From positions 11,160,001 to 11,224,000 of the forward strand of contig OZ316891.1 in NCBI GenBank assembly GCA_973895155.1: a DNA stretch of 64,000 nt, written 5' to 3'. Below are positions 12,100 through 22,818 of the stretch, piece after piece. How positions within the stretch are numbered: the stretch's first letter is position 1; each line of letters opens with the position of its first letter. The DNA is from Marsupella aquatica. Taxonomy: Eukaryota > Marchantiophyta. Under the pieces are notes generated by a model. That model was not told where the DNA came from, ran no database searches, and saw nothing but the letters and a program-made list of their open reading frames with translations. The translations under genes and the position numbers were made by a program.

Positions 12100-13121
12100 C
12101 TACTCCTCCTCTTCTTCACTCTCGGTGCCCCGGCTTGTGCCCCGTGAGTGGGCCTCCTCTTCATCACTCACGGGAGTGAGTGCCACCTCACTTTTCTTCT
12201 TCTTTACCGGGGTACTCTTCGTGCTGCCGCTCCCTTGCTTCCTCAAAGTGGCCAAGGCCTGCCACGCCTTGATGTACCCCTCACCAATGGTGTCTTTCCA
12301 TAGGGTAGCCTCTTCTCCGGACCGCAACTCCAACGGTAGAACTTGCCCTGTGGCCATGGGAGTCCCGGGGGTGACAGACCGGGGTGGCATCCCCGTACCT
12401 CCCGAAGCTTCTTCTCCAAGCCCTTGCTCTTCTCCTGACTCTTCTTGACTCCATCCAACAAGGGCCCATACTTCCCACTAACCTCCTTCACCACCATCTC
12501 AATAGCCTGGGAGATCAAATCCGGGAAAAGTGTGGAGCTAGGTGTGCCGGGGCTCTTCCGTTTCCCTAGACTCAAGGCCTCACTCCTCATCGCTCGTGTC
12601 TCAAAGGCGGCCACCTGACTCCGTAGTGCTCCCACCTGGTTTCTCCACTCCACCACTTCTCCAGAATTCTACTTCTCTTTGGCCAATGCTTGTCTCAACG
12701 CTCCTACCTCTTCTGCTTCCTTGGCCTTGGTGGACAAGGCTCCCTTCAAGTTGGAGATCTCTACGTGAGCTGCTTGGAGAAGCTTAACCTTCTCATGAAT
12801 GGTCCCCTCCTTGGCCTTGATCACCTCCTTGAGGCGCAAGGTGCGTTTGGCTTGACATAAGTGTGTGATCGCGTTAGACAAGATTGTGTGTTTGATTGGC
12901 ATCAATCGTTGTTCGATTATTCTTGAAGATGAATCAGCCACAGGCCGTGGGCTGTGGGTGACTACCCACGCAACCAAACTGCAAGAGGCCACAGGCCGTG
13001 GGCTGTGGGTGCCAACCCACACAACCAAGATGCAAGAGGCCACAGGCCGTGGGCTGTGGGTGCCAACCCACCCAACCAAGATGAATCGGCTACAAGCCGT
13101 GGGCTGTGGGTGACTACCCAC
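12100..13121 (-). pseudogene. Decayed coiled-coil/charged coding region inside the nested insertion
   Basis: Overlapping minus-strand frames 13121-12669, 12656-12243 and 12390-12100 form a chain of coherent sequence. A Lys/Glu/Leu-rich coiled coil (EVIKAKEGTIHEKVKLLQAA, then ALSTKAKEAEEVGALRQALA) is followed by WRNQVGALRSQVAAFETRAM, by SQAIEMVVKEVSGKYGPLLD with a Lys-rich helix, and by an acidic end (GTESEEEEE). The pieces sit in more than one frame and are broken by stops. I recognise no family. It could be a remnant gag-like or captured host protein. Confidence 0.45.
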
Positions 13122-13178
13122 GCAACCAAACTACAAGAGGCCACAGGCCGTGGGCTGTGGGTGCCAACCCACCCAACT
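12937..13178. repeat. Minisatellite, 48-54-bp unit, five copies
   Basis: Five copies start with CCACAGGCCGTGGGCTGTGG or a near variant (near 12938, 12987, 13041, 13095, 13142), followed by GTGCCAACCCAC or GTGACTACCCACG and CAACCAA. Each copy contains a small dyad (GGGCTGTGGGT.. ACCCAC). Confidence 0.88.
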
Positions 13179-13229
13179 CTGTTGTGTAGTGATGTTTATG
13201 CGCACGACACCCGACTCGCGGGAGTCCCC

Positions 13230-13410
13230 CTTCCTCGCAGCTCGCGTCCTCGCGGGCTCGCGGCCCTATGCAGGGCTCGCGGCCCCCTGCCCGGTCACTC
13301 GCGGAGCCCCCTAAGGGGGTTTTAATTTCCCCCTCCGCCCGCAGCTCGCGCCCTCGCACCTAGCAGCTCCCTGGCGGCTCGCGGCCCTATGCAGGGCTCG
13401 CTCGCCCCAT
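13230..13410. repeat. GC-rich segment with a repeated 25-bp motif
   Basis: The motif GCTCGCGGCCCTATGCAGGG occurs twice (near 13255 and 13376) within a run dominated by CTCGC/GCTCG words. Composition differs sharply from the AT-rich flanks. Confidence 0.75.
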
Positions 13411-13583
13411 AATTAACCCGGGTCTAGACAAAACTGTTGGGGTCTCCGACTATCCCGAGATGCTTTAAAAAACTTTACAAACTTAAAGAACATTAAAAAA
13501 AACTCGCGTCTATGGGCTTATTTATTTACAGGTGTCTTGCTGGTGACACTAATGGTGACTTACAGTGGCGGGACCCCGTCACA

Positions 13584-14750
13584 CGCACTGTCGATAATAC
13601 ATGTGCTTGGACTATTGAAATCTGGTGTAGTGGAGCTACTTGCCACTAAGTGTGCCTCGGGTTGGGCGGGTAGGTCTGAGAAGTCTTGGAATGGGTCACT
13701 AGACTCCATAAACGCCCCGTGGGTTTCACGGGGTGGTGCCCTAGAGGTTTGTCCGTCCCTGAGGGATCGTTGATATAGCTCTTTAAGGTGTTGCGGGATT
13801 CTACAGTTTCTGGCTAGGTGGTTGGTCATGCCACATGCATGGCATTTCGGTCGTTCCCGTTGTTGTCGGGGTTGTGACCAATCATTTCTACGGTTGTTGT
13901 TATATGTTCTACCACCGCTGCGTCCTCAGTGTCCGCCACGTCCGCCACGTCCTCCTCCTCCTCCACGTCCTTCTCATCCACCGCGTCCTCTAAAGGTTTG
14001 TTAGGAGTTATATTGTGGACGTTGGTTATAGAAACTCCCCCTGTTGTGGGTGTTTCTCCGGTTGCGTTTAATGCCTTGCCTCGATGTGGAGGGTTCATCA
14101 TTTTCTATGTTATGGGTTTCATTTTGTTGTCCTGAGGGCATTGTGCCCGCAGGTTGTTTTCTAGAGTTTACAAAAAGAAGTTCTTGGTTTCTTTCGGTGA
14201 CTAGGAGGTGGGCTATGAGCTCGGAGTATTTTCCGAACTTCATGTTTCGATACTGTGTTGATAGCCACACATTCGATGAATAAAATGTCGACAAGGTCTT
14301 CTCTAGTAGATCCTTGTCTGTGACTGGCTCGCCACATAGTGCGAGGGTTGATGTTATTCTAAAGAGTTCGCTATTGTAGGCTGAAATAGAGGTAAAGTCT
14401 TGGACTCGCAGGTTTAGCCAGTCTTGCCTGGCTTTAGGTAGTTCAACCAATTTTTGGTGGTCGAATCGGGTTTGGAGCGCTGTCCAAAGTTCACGAGGGG
14501 TTGAGAGGTGCATGTATTGTCTTTGTGGGAATCTATGGATATGGCGTCTAAGGAATACAAGGGCCTTAAATTCATTGGCTTTAGTTAACGGGTCTGGTTG
14601 GGGTTCGCCAGCTAGTATAGGTTGAGCCATTCCTATGGCTGGGAGTAGGGTCAGCGAGGTTAGGTTTTCTTTGAGGTTCATGGACCATTCTAGGTAGTTT
14701 CCGCCATCGATTTCTAGGGCTGGAAAGGTTAGTTTCTCGAGGTTGGTCAT
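13584..14750 (-). pseudogene. Copia gag with zinc knuckle and start of protease, broken
   Basis: The minus-strand ATG at 14750 opens a gag frame (MTNLEKLTFPALEIDGGNYL) of the UBN2/copia gag type, with WTALQTRFDHQKLVELPKAR and NSELFRITSTLALCGEPVTD. It runs to a TAA at 14001. Downstream in the same frame is an Arg/Gly-rich segment interrupted by two TGA codons, then the zinc knuckle C-H-A-C-G-x3-H-x4-C (13803-13844), then a protease start with the IIDSA active site next to the nested insertion. Two TGA codons sit where CGA (Arg) would complete RGG repeats. Confidence 0.88.
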
Positions 14751-14771
14751 CTTTAAGGTCCTGGCGTGCAA

Positions 14772-16445
14772 CGGTGGTGTGCGTGTTTATATAATATATA
14801 TGTAGTCAAAAGACAATGCACATTTGCCGCATGCACTGGTGGAGAAAGGGTTGAGGAAAGCAATCTAAGTCATTTGCGAGTTAAGCAAGAATGATTGGGT
14901 TTTTGCGGAATTTAGGTTTTGCACTTAGTAAGTTGGTTTTCTTTGTAAATGTATAACTGCAAGGTTTCCTTTGTAATCCCTATTTCCTTTGTGAAACTGT
15001 GTAGTTATCCGGTTGTGCACTTAGGGTTGCAGTTATGGGTGATTGTTTAGTCGTGCCCTGGTTAAGTGCACATGCGTCTTTGTAACGTTAATTTTCTTTG
15101 TTACAGTGTGCAGTTCTGGAGGTTTTTCGGTTATGTGCTCTTATTTGGTTAAGTGCATGGATTGCTTGGTGTGCAGGAAATGACTTTGTAAAAACTGTGC
15201 AGTCAAGGAGGGAGGTTTTCTTATCGGTTTTCCCTCGTCATCCTTCCTTGCAATGTTGCTCAATTTGACACCTCTTGGTGGCCCCCTTCACGCCTCTTCG
15301 TGCGACCTTCAAATCTCCTTTTTACTTGTAGCCTTCTTTCACCGATCACTCGATCCAGGGCTCTGTTCTTCGATTCCTTTCAGTGAGTTTTGCTGTTTTC
15401 TTTTGCCTCGGCTTTACCTGGCTTCCTTATCCGTGGTGTCCTTATGGGGATTGAGGCAGTGGCTACCTCTCTCTCACGTTTTCGTATCTCATTGCCTCCG
15501 CTTCAACTTCGAGCTCTCTTCCTCTCGATTTTTCTGCCCTTCATCAAGTTCAATTTGTTTTCGATTTCGTCCCTATGGATCCTGCGATGTCCTTCTCTTC
15601 CTGCTTCGATTATTTCGTTTTTCACACCTTTTCAGCCTTGCTTTCCTCCTTTTTGTTTCGTGCTTTTGAATCAATGCACGCTCTTCGCTTCACGATCCTC
15701 TGATCTTGCACTCCGCTGCACTTCAAAAATCACCATTCCACCTTCGACCAAAAAAGTGATGAATTCTCCAAGAAAATATGAGGCAACCTTCGTTGCCTTT
15801 CTTTCCTTCTGCTGTGTGCTCTCAGTTTCCTTATTGTTTTCGTCTCTCGATTCCTTTCGATGATCTTTGTAGCCACTCTATGCCAATGCTGTCTCCACGT
15901 TCGCCTTCTTTTGAGCTTGTCTTGATCAATTTCGTCTCAGATTGTGGCCTTCTTCTTATCATTATACTGTTTGAGGGTTCTTCCCTATTGCCCTTTGTCG
16001 TTTCTTATGGGAATCTCCCCGGGTCTGCTTTTCGTCTCTATTTAGATTTCGTGGTGGGCTGCCGTGTATGTCTAGGCTCTGCCTTCTGCCTCCTTAAGTG
16101 ATCTTCGATGTTCTTATGAGATCGTTCAGTCATGGCTCGGCCTTCAAATCATGGTAATTTCAGATTGCGCCTCAATCTCTCGTTTCTATATCACATTTGC
16201 TGCTTTCGACCTTCTTCTCTTGATCGTCTGAGGCCAGATCGAAGTTTTCCAGGCTCCTTTCTGTTTTCGAAAAGTTCTTATTCGCTCTTCCTTTGGTTCG
16301 CTTTCCTAAGGAAAAACGAGACCCGTGTGCTCCATCTCTTATCACGCTTTGTCTTCCATTCGGCATTTTAAAAAAAAATTCAATTCTCCATGGTCTTCTC
16401 TTTCTTCTTTTCGGCTCCGCTGGCTGAGACCTCGTGCTGATAACG
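14772..16445 (-). other. Copia 5' leader with candidate primer-binding site
   Basis: Immediately inside the 5' LTR the minus strand reads CGTTATCAGCACGAGGTCTC (16426-16445). The TATCAGCACGAG word is common after plant copia LTRs and is probably the primer-binding site. The remaining 1.65 kb is A/G-rich on the element strand with no coding frame. Frames on the opposite strand (for example 15253-15863) are Ser/Phe/Leu-rich, as expected of a TC-rich strand. Confidence 0.65.
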
Positions 16446-16554
16446 TGTGAGAATAGAATGGAATGAACATGTGTATAGTCGGGAATAGGAGTACATATAG
16501 TGGGACCAGGGTGACCAGCTGGTCCGGTCGTCCGGTCAAAGGTAGAGTCTAACA
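16446..16554 (-). repeat. 5' LTR of the copia element
   Basis: 109 bp, nearly identical to 6003-6111, with TG...CA ends on the minus strand, flanked by TATTT. Confidence 0.93.
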
Positions 16555-16892
16555 TATTTGAAAATCTCCAGGTTGGGTATAAAGTATATTTTAAAAGGCA
16601 ATTTCATTGCAATAAAATAAAATAAATAAGCTTGGTAAGCAACATATAAAGCATTCTCTCAACCTCTTGACGCCATACAAGTAAAATGGGAAAGAATATT
16701 AGAAATATAAGTAGGGGTGAATGATCATGAGGAAGGTGGGGTGAATAAGCCAGGGTTTGGTCACGCGAAGCTTACATTGAAGTTTAATGCAAGGATTATT
16801 AAGATGTTAACATGTGGAAGGGTCTAGTTAAGAAAATATTGTTTTGAAGTGGTATTGAATGTTAGATTTTTGGAATGTAAACTCTAGAGTAT

Positions 16893-17430
16893 TATAGCCT
16901 TGTTTTTAAGTTACAACTTGTCAAGCAATACTCAAACCCAAGTTGAATACATGTGTATCAATTGCCTTAACTTAGGACCATATTGATTTTGAAGTTACAA
17001 ATATATGGGGTCAAACATTATGCCCACCCTTGGAGATGTGTGTACCAAAATGCCTTGACTTGTAACCTTCTCGGATAACCTTATTTTGATTTTGAAGTTA
17101 CAACTAGGGTCAAGTAGTACACTAACCCTTGTAGATGTGTGTATCATAATGTCTTAACTTGTAGTTACCTTATATTGATTTAATAAGTTACAACTGGGGT
17201 CAAATAGTACACCGACCCTTGCAGATGTGCGTGCAAGGATGCCTTAAATTGTAACTTTATATTGATTTTAAAGTTACAACTTGGGTCAAACAATACAGTG
17301 ACCCTTGCGGATGTGTGTACCAAAATGCCTTAACTTGTAACCTTATATTGATTTCGAAGTTACAATTAGGGTCAAACATTACACCCACCTTTGCATATAT
17401 GTGTACTATAGTTTATTGCCTTAACTTGAA
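16893..17430. repeat. Diverged tandem repeat, 80-95-bp unit, about five copies
   Basis: The recurring core is TGCCTTAACTTGTAACCTTA, then TATTGATTT, AAGTTACAA, GGGTCAAA, ACCCTTG and AGATGTGTGTA. Copies differ by substitutions and small gaps. Non-coding, just outside the copia insertion. Confidence 0.85.
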
Positions 17431-18987
17431 TAATATGATATTGACCTTATAATTATAGTACCTGATTGATAATAAACTTAAGTGAATAACTTTAGGTACA
17501 AAGAGCTAAGTAACTTCTCTATTTGGAATCCAACAAATGACAAATTTCACTTTCTTAATATGTAATGTGCTAAGATAACCTTAATAATATGAAACAAAAT
17601 TACAAAAGACTCATCTACCTACCAAGAACATTGCTGTCTACAAATAAATTGCAAATTATGAATACTTATAGTTTTGTTAAGATCGCATAAATCTATTGTG
17701 TTGACTCATATAAAAGCTCTAAGTGTTGTTGTAAATAATTAATATACTAATATTTGCACATCCATATATGATAATGCTATAATTTTTTAGCTTTTCTGAT
17801 AATTTATTTGAAAATAAACACTATTATGATAAATAATACATGTGTGAAAATTAGATTTTAAAGTATAGATAGAGTCCATGCTTGATTTAGCTTTATGAGT
17901 GAACAATTTTAGCAATCACACTTATTCAATGGAGAATAAAGAGAGAAATAAACCTCTATTTCAAGCTTAGATGACAGCTTGGGGTTGTTTCTTAGTGATG
18001 CCAAAATTTGTCTAGTACAAAATCATACAAAATTTCTCATGTCAATTGAATGGACCAAATATCAAGTCAATTCACAAATAACAAATAAATACAAATTCTA
18101 GTCATAAAAAACATGCACTGATATAAACATTTACCTTGAAGGTAGTCACCATGAGAAATCTTAAAAAAATCTTGTATGCCACTTGAGTGTAGTTCCCCCT
18201 AGGCCTTATTCAAACATATTCCTTGAATACACAAAAATAAAATCATAAGCATAATCTCAAAACCCACTTACATATTCAAGAATAACCAACTATTTTTAAA
18301 ACATTAAATTATTCTATTATTATAAAATCTTTACAAAAATAAATTTATGACTTTCTATTGATTAGTAAAACATACATTTAAAAAATAGAAATGAAATCAA
18401 TTTGTTGCTCCTCTCATGAAGGTGCCTATATATAAAGTTACTCTCTTCACAACATGATCATTATGATTCTACACTTATGGGTTTTTTCTTGGTTTCCATT
18501 TGCCATTAAAATTGATGAGAATTTTGTTTTTGTCATTATTAGACAAATCATGATAAATAAAGTACACTTTGCAAACAAAAAAATACTTGTCTCTCTACAA
18601 AACAATTAAAAATCTAATGCTATAAACTAGTTTTTGAGTTTATGAATTTGTTTGCTAGTGATGTCAACCTTTATTATGCAAAATTCAAAACTTTTAAAAA
18701 TATCTCATAATTTTATAGACAAGTCTAATACATAATTATACATTGCACAAAAATGTTGCGAGACAATGAAGTGCAGGTGATTGCCTAGCTTCTTGCCTCC
18801 AAGATAGTTCGTTGCTCACCCTTGTGATGAATAATTTGTCACTTGAATAAGCGAGGTGATTGCTACAATGAGGAGTTGCAATGTGAATTACACAAAGAGG
18901 TGAAAAGAACATGAGAGAGGTGGAGACAAACAAATGATGACAATATTATGTACCACGCTAAAAGCTCCTTCCAAATTCTTGGCACTG
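17431..18987. other. AT-rich gene-free stretch
   Basis: Strongly AT-rich with many short poly-A and poly-T runs. No coding frame, RNA gene or repeat that I can support. Confidence 0.6.
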
Positions 18988-19062
18988 TATTTTTGGGCAC
19001 ATCATAGAGTTTTGGGAGACTTGATGTTTTGGGCACATCATAGAGTTTTGGTAGACTTGATG
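18988..19062. repeat. 37-bp direct duplication
   Basis: Two near-identical copies of GGGCACATCATAGAGTTTTG followed by GTAGACTTGATG or its GGAGACTTGATG variant. Confidence 0.85.
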
Positions 19063-19228
19063 ACCAGGAAAAACTAGGAAAGAGAGCTAGTAAAACAAAC
19101 AAATACAATATTATCAATGTGTAAGAAACATTGAGTTGGACCCACATACTACTTATACTCTCACAATGAAACACTTCCCTTGTTGCTTTGAGTTAATCTG
19201 ATTCTTAATGTACAGTTACACTGTAGAC

Positions 19229-19614
19229 TGTTAGATATTGCTTTAGTTTTGTGACTCATGAACTAACCATAGTTAGTTTAACTCGGGTTAGGACTTAGCT
19301 AATGTTAGCGCTAGTGCGGTTGTGCATATAGCCAGGGTTGATGCCAGACCTTGGTGGGACTTAGGCTCATTGTTACGGAGCTAGTTGAGAGATAGGGACA
19401 GCTTGTGCTGTAGATGCTTGGTATGGCCGGTCGGTCTAGAGTGTAGTAAGGCTCTTGTGTGTTCCCGTGGACGTAGCTTCTTAAGGAGGTGAACCACGTA
19501 TATCTTTGTGTCGACTATTGTGCGTTGGATGGTTCATGAGCTTGCCGTTATTAAAATATCGCTGAGCATAGACTATCATATAGAGTGACATCTTATTATC
19601 AATCTACACCGGCA
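19229..19614 (+). mobile_element. Probable solo LTR of a copia-type element
   Basis: The segment starts TGTTAGATATTG and ends near ACCGGCA. Its 3' half has the U5-like signature common in plant copia LTRs: GTAAGGCTCTTGTGTGTTCC, then GTGGACGTAGC, GTGAACCACGTATATCTTTG and a TGTGTC word. No internal domain follows and I could not find a target duplication, so the ends are approximate. Confidence 0.5.
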
Positions 19615-21236
19615 TTGAGAAATAAGAACGAATAGTGGTAAAATCTGTTGATGATTCCAAGTACTAGGCAATTGGATTTTGTAGGCATAATAATTCTAAG
19701 ACCCTATGCCATATCTGGACTGCCTCCCCCTTTGAGCTATTGTCTACGAGTGGCTGATCCGTCTATTTCATCTTTCCTTGCATGGCTAGAAGTCAGGAGC
19801 TTGAAGTTAGGGAAAGCCAAAGTTATGTCTGTAGTTGTGATGAAGGCGACATGTCTGTTTATTGGTGAAGTTCTTCTAACACTTCGACGGAAGCTGGGTT
19901 ACTGTCACCTGGCTAGTACACTTTGATTTGCCACAGATATCGATTCTATTTCCTGAATCATGTGTGCAAAATGTATCATTGCTACCTATGATTCCTGAGA
20001 GATCTAGAGAGTGATGATGTCATGACAATGATATTCAACGACCCTCATTCAATGCATTGAGGACCCTGCGTGCCGATCCCTACAGTACTACATGTTTCTT
20101 GGGGACGTACGCGACATTCAGTAGTGGGCACGGGTGAGCGAGGGCTTGGACGACGTCTGCGGTGGTACGAATTGGTACTGGTCGTAGCACAAGCTAGGAA
20201 GTCTTTTCCAAGATTAATTAAGCTTCTCAAGACTTGTGTGTGCGATTGGAGAAGGAGTCAGTGTCTGATTGAGAAAGGGTCATATCACAATCCATGGTAT
20301 GATGGCGAAATTCCTCTCCAATTCATAGTTTATCGCAAACAATCCATACAATAGTTAGCACGGTACGATTTTCTCTGTGACACGACCTCATCCAGTATTC
20401 AGCACAGGGATGAAGATCAGAGCTTTACCGTTTGCGATTGTATCCAGATCCCTCAGTCTCTTCGTTGGAATACTTACGGGCCGCCTGCACACCTTACCCT
20501 CACTCAGTAAGTGATAGAAGTGCTTAGCAGAGTACGCTCGAATCAGCTAGCGTCAAGCAACTTCAATTCTCATCCATTTGTAGATGTGTGCCGTGCCTAT
20601 CGAATTAGCTGGTGCTGTGGATCACACTGACGGGCTACCTCTGTATGTGCTATACATTAAAGCGGTTTGACTACTAGCTCCACCATTCTCAAAACTTAGC
20701 TGGCAACACAACTTAGTTGCGTGCGGGGCTGCCATCGACTTGATAGTTGCAATGTCGAGTGCTCAACATTGATGCAGAAGCTCTAGCTGAATTCCATGCT
20801 TGCCAAATGATCCTGAGTACCTGTACTTTAGCTAATTATTTTGAGAACTTTCTTTCAAGTCTCAAAATCAGCCAGTATTTCAGTGAGGGTGGGCTTACAT
20901 TTGCAATAATCAAATTGGATTGAAGTCTCGATATCATACGTCTTTCTCTTTATCGACAGCATCAAGTTCATGACATTGTGGTCTCACACAAACTTAGTCA
21001 TTTCGGAAAATTCTATGTCTACGACGCATATATTATTTACGTTTTGATGCATGAATCCTCTAATTCAGTAGTCTCGAACGTGTTTCAATAGTGCAGTGAC
21101 GATGCCGAATTGAGGGTTTCATTACTGGGACAATCAATCTACGTCAGCACTCAGCAGTAACAGTTTGACTGAAAGTTTGCTCATCCAGCAATACCGACTT
21201 GTCAGGCCGACCTTGGTCGGGTTGAATTGTTTCGCG
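19615..21236. other. Gene-free stretch upstream of the SANT-like cluster
   Basis: Short open frames at 19648-19926 and 20070-20354 show no recognisable domain. The last few hundred bases probably include the promoter and 5' UTR of the first cluster gene. Confidence 0.5.
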
Positions 21237-22818
21237 ATGGCAGATACCCAGAAGATCAACTGGACTAGTACTGCCCTTCGTCAGCTCGTACAAGCAGTGA
21301 TCGCGGTAGAGGAGGAGATTATGAAAGAAGCCAGCAGAGAACCGGGCCGGGAACCAAGAGCACATCGACGCTATAGAAACAACCGAGTTAGCGGATTAAA
21401 CGATAGAACCCAACCAGGTCAGAAATGGAACAGAATCGTGAATCTACTACCTCTTGAGTTGCGAGCTAAGGTTTGGAGCCGTCGACATCAAGTGTTCAAC
21501 GATTTCAAATGCCGTCATGTGTTTTTCCAACTTCTACGGGCATACAGAGAGAAAAGTGGAGTTGGGACTACCTGGTATTCACGAATGACCAAACCATTGC
21601 AGAGATTGCTGAAGAAGTGGGAAGATCTCGTGAATCCGAGGAACACATTCAGCACCGCTCAGAACCTTCCTCGGAATCAAGACAAGATCTGGGATTCCAT
21701 TTCTGAAGGATCAACTTGTTCAGAAACAGAAAGAGAACCTTACCTTTTTTCCGAGGAGGAACGTATTAATGAGTTGGAGGACCTCGAGGATTCTGAGAAT
21801 GAAAATCCACAATTTGACAATGTGGAAAGAGTCGAGAGGGAGCACGTCCCTCAAGAGAAGTCTGTGAGTGGACAGTCTTTAGAATCTTCTCTAGTATCGG
21901 TTCCAAGATCCTTCACTAACCGCAAAAACTCTGCAAATATGGCTGAGCCTGCTTATAGGAGTGGAATTCAAACACGGGCTAAGACAAGAGCCGACTCGGC
22001 GAATCATATTTCAAATGCGAGACCACCAACTAAGGTAGTTGGTTTCCTGGTTGCGATTCTTGAAAGTTGCTCTGTCACTGGCTTACTCGCCAGTGACAAG
22101 ATCTTGTTCTGAAAGTTGGTATTTTCAATCCGAGCTATCATCGTAGATAATTTGAAATCTATCTCAACTGATTCCGTTTGCAATCCTTGTATTGCAGAGA
22201 CCCAAGGTGAACGAGAACGGCAATGACAGCAAAGAGAATCGAACTCACTGGAATGAAGCTGCACGCCTTCAGGTCATAGCGGCTGTCATCGAGGTAGAGA
22301 AGGAGAGCAGGAGACAATCAAACAGAGGGAACCGTCCATCGATTGATACTGAAGTAGCAAAGTGGGACAGAATAGCGAGTCGACTACCTGTTAAACTTCA
22401 ACAAAGGTGGAACGACGGGCAGGGATACAAAATTCGGTCATGGTTTAACAACCTTCGAGGAGCATACAGAAGGAGGAAGCTTCCTAGTCATGAAGACGGC
22501 GCACATCATTTAAAGCTATCTGGACCAGTATTGGAAATAATGAGGAAGCACGAAGAAGTTGTTAAATGCAAGGTTTCAGTCCGAGCCAAGGCCTACTCAA
22601 AATTACCAAGTGAAATTTCAGGTAAGAAGGGCAAGGCACACGCAAAGCGATCTCGTGTGGATGCAGTGACTGAGCCACTTGACAGATTCGCGCAGGAGAG
22701 TTTCAAGAAAATTATCAAACAAGAAGTCCGGGCCTTGTTTCACGAGCTGAAGATCCAAATTGAGGTAGAGCTGAATAATGCTTGTGCGGAGATCATTCAG
22801 GTATTGATGCAAACTTGA
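21237..22818 (+). CDS. SANT-like tandem family member A (two modules plus C-terminal helical domain)
   Basis: The best model has two exons, 21237-22034 and 22198-22818. They are joined by a 163-bp GT-AG phase-0 intron and give 472 residues. The start is the ATG at 21237 (gcgATGG context); the frame is open further 5' but without ATG. Module 1 starts at W9 (INWTSTALRQLVQAVIAVEE), with KWNRIVNLLPLELRAKVW, KCRHVFFQLLRAYRE and a final LLKKWEDL helix. Module 2 (from 22249) has HWNEAARLQVIAAVIEVEKE, KWDRIASRLP and an AYRR helix. Between them lies an acidic Ser/Glu-rich linker and the shared SGIQTRAKTRA motif. The C terminus has a basic AHAKRSRV stretch (possible nuclear signal) and an amphipathic helix VRALFHELKIQIEVELNNAC. 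Three Trp/aromatic-containing helices per module suggest a Myb/SANT or trihelix-like fold, so DNA binding is inferred. No family name recognised. Confidence 0.75.

Larger units (their letters stand above)
10955..13583. mobile_element. 2,629-bp nested insertion with TG...CA ends (solo LTR or non-autonomous LTR element)
   Basis: The insertion breaks the copia protease just after the D-S-A active site. CGCAC occurs at both edges (10950-10954, 13584-13588), giving a 5-bp duplication that extends by chance or design to the 9-mer CGCACTGTC. With the 5-bp reading the element begins TGTCAC and ends GTCACA, the TG...CA form of LTRs. I found no long direct repeat at the two ends, so a large solo LTR is one reading and a deleted element another. 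The interior is GC-richer than the surroundings. It contains a decayed coiled-coil frame, a five-copy minisatellite, two copies of a GC-rich motif and a short telomere-like CCCTAAACCCTAAAC run near 11723. Confidence 0.7.
6003..16554 (-). mobile_element. Ty1-copia LTR retrotransposon, full length, inactivated, with two nested insertions
   Basis: Two 109-bp direct repeats (6003-6111 and 16446-16554) begin TGTTAGACTC and end TTCTCACA on the minus strand. They differ at two adjacent bases. TATTT flanks both outer ends (5998-6002, 16555-16559), a 5-bp target duplication. On the minus strand the order is LTR, primer-binding-like site, long leader, gag with zinc knuckle, protease, integrase, reverse transcriptase, RNase H, polypurine tract, LTR; integrase before RT is the copia order. 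The 10.55-kb length includes a 2.63-kb insertion (10955-13583) and a 1.03-kb insertion (8821-9850), so the original element was about 6.9 kb. Several nonsense codons and a frameshift show that it cannot encode a working polyprotein. The 109-bp LTRs are short for a copia element and the leader of about 1.7 kb is long. Confidence 0.95.

Noticed and set aside
11253-13190. CACTA-type ends (CACTAGTGAC at 11253 and TAGTG at about 13186) around the coiled-coil remnant
   Set aside because: The inverted repeat breaks down after the first five bases and the 3-bp flanks (GAA, ATG) do not match. The TG...CA boundaries at 10955/13583 with CGCAC duplications explain the insertion better.
12865-13325. Plus-strand frames encoding a repeated HRPWAVGANPHNQ-like peptide
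   Set aside because: They read the minisatellite through in several frames on both strands; a repeat artefact, not a gene.
15253-16371. Plus-strand open frames of 79-157 codons, Ser/Phe/Leu-rich
   Set aside because: They are antisense to the copia leader and reflect a TC-rich strand; no domain, start context or splice logic.
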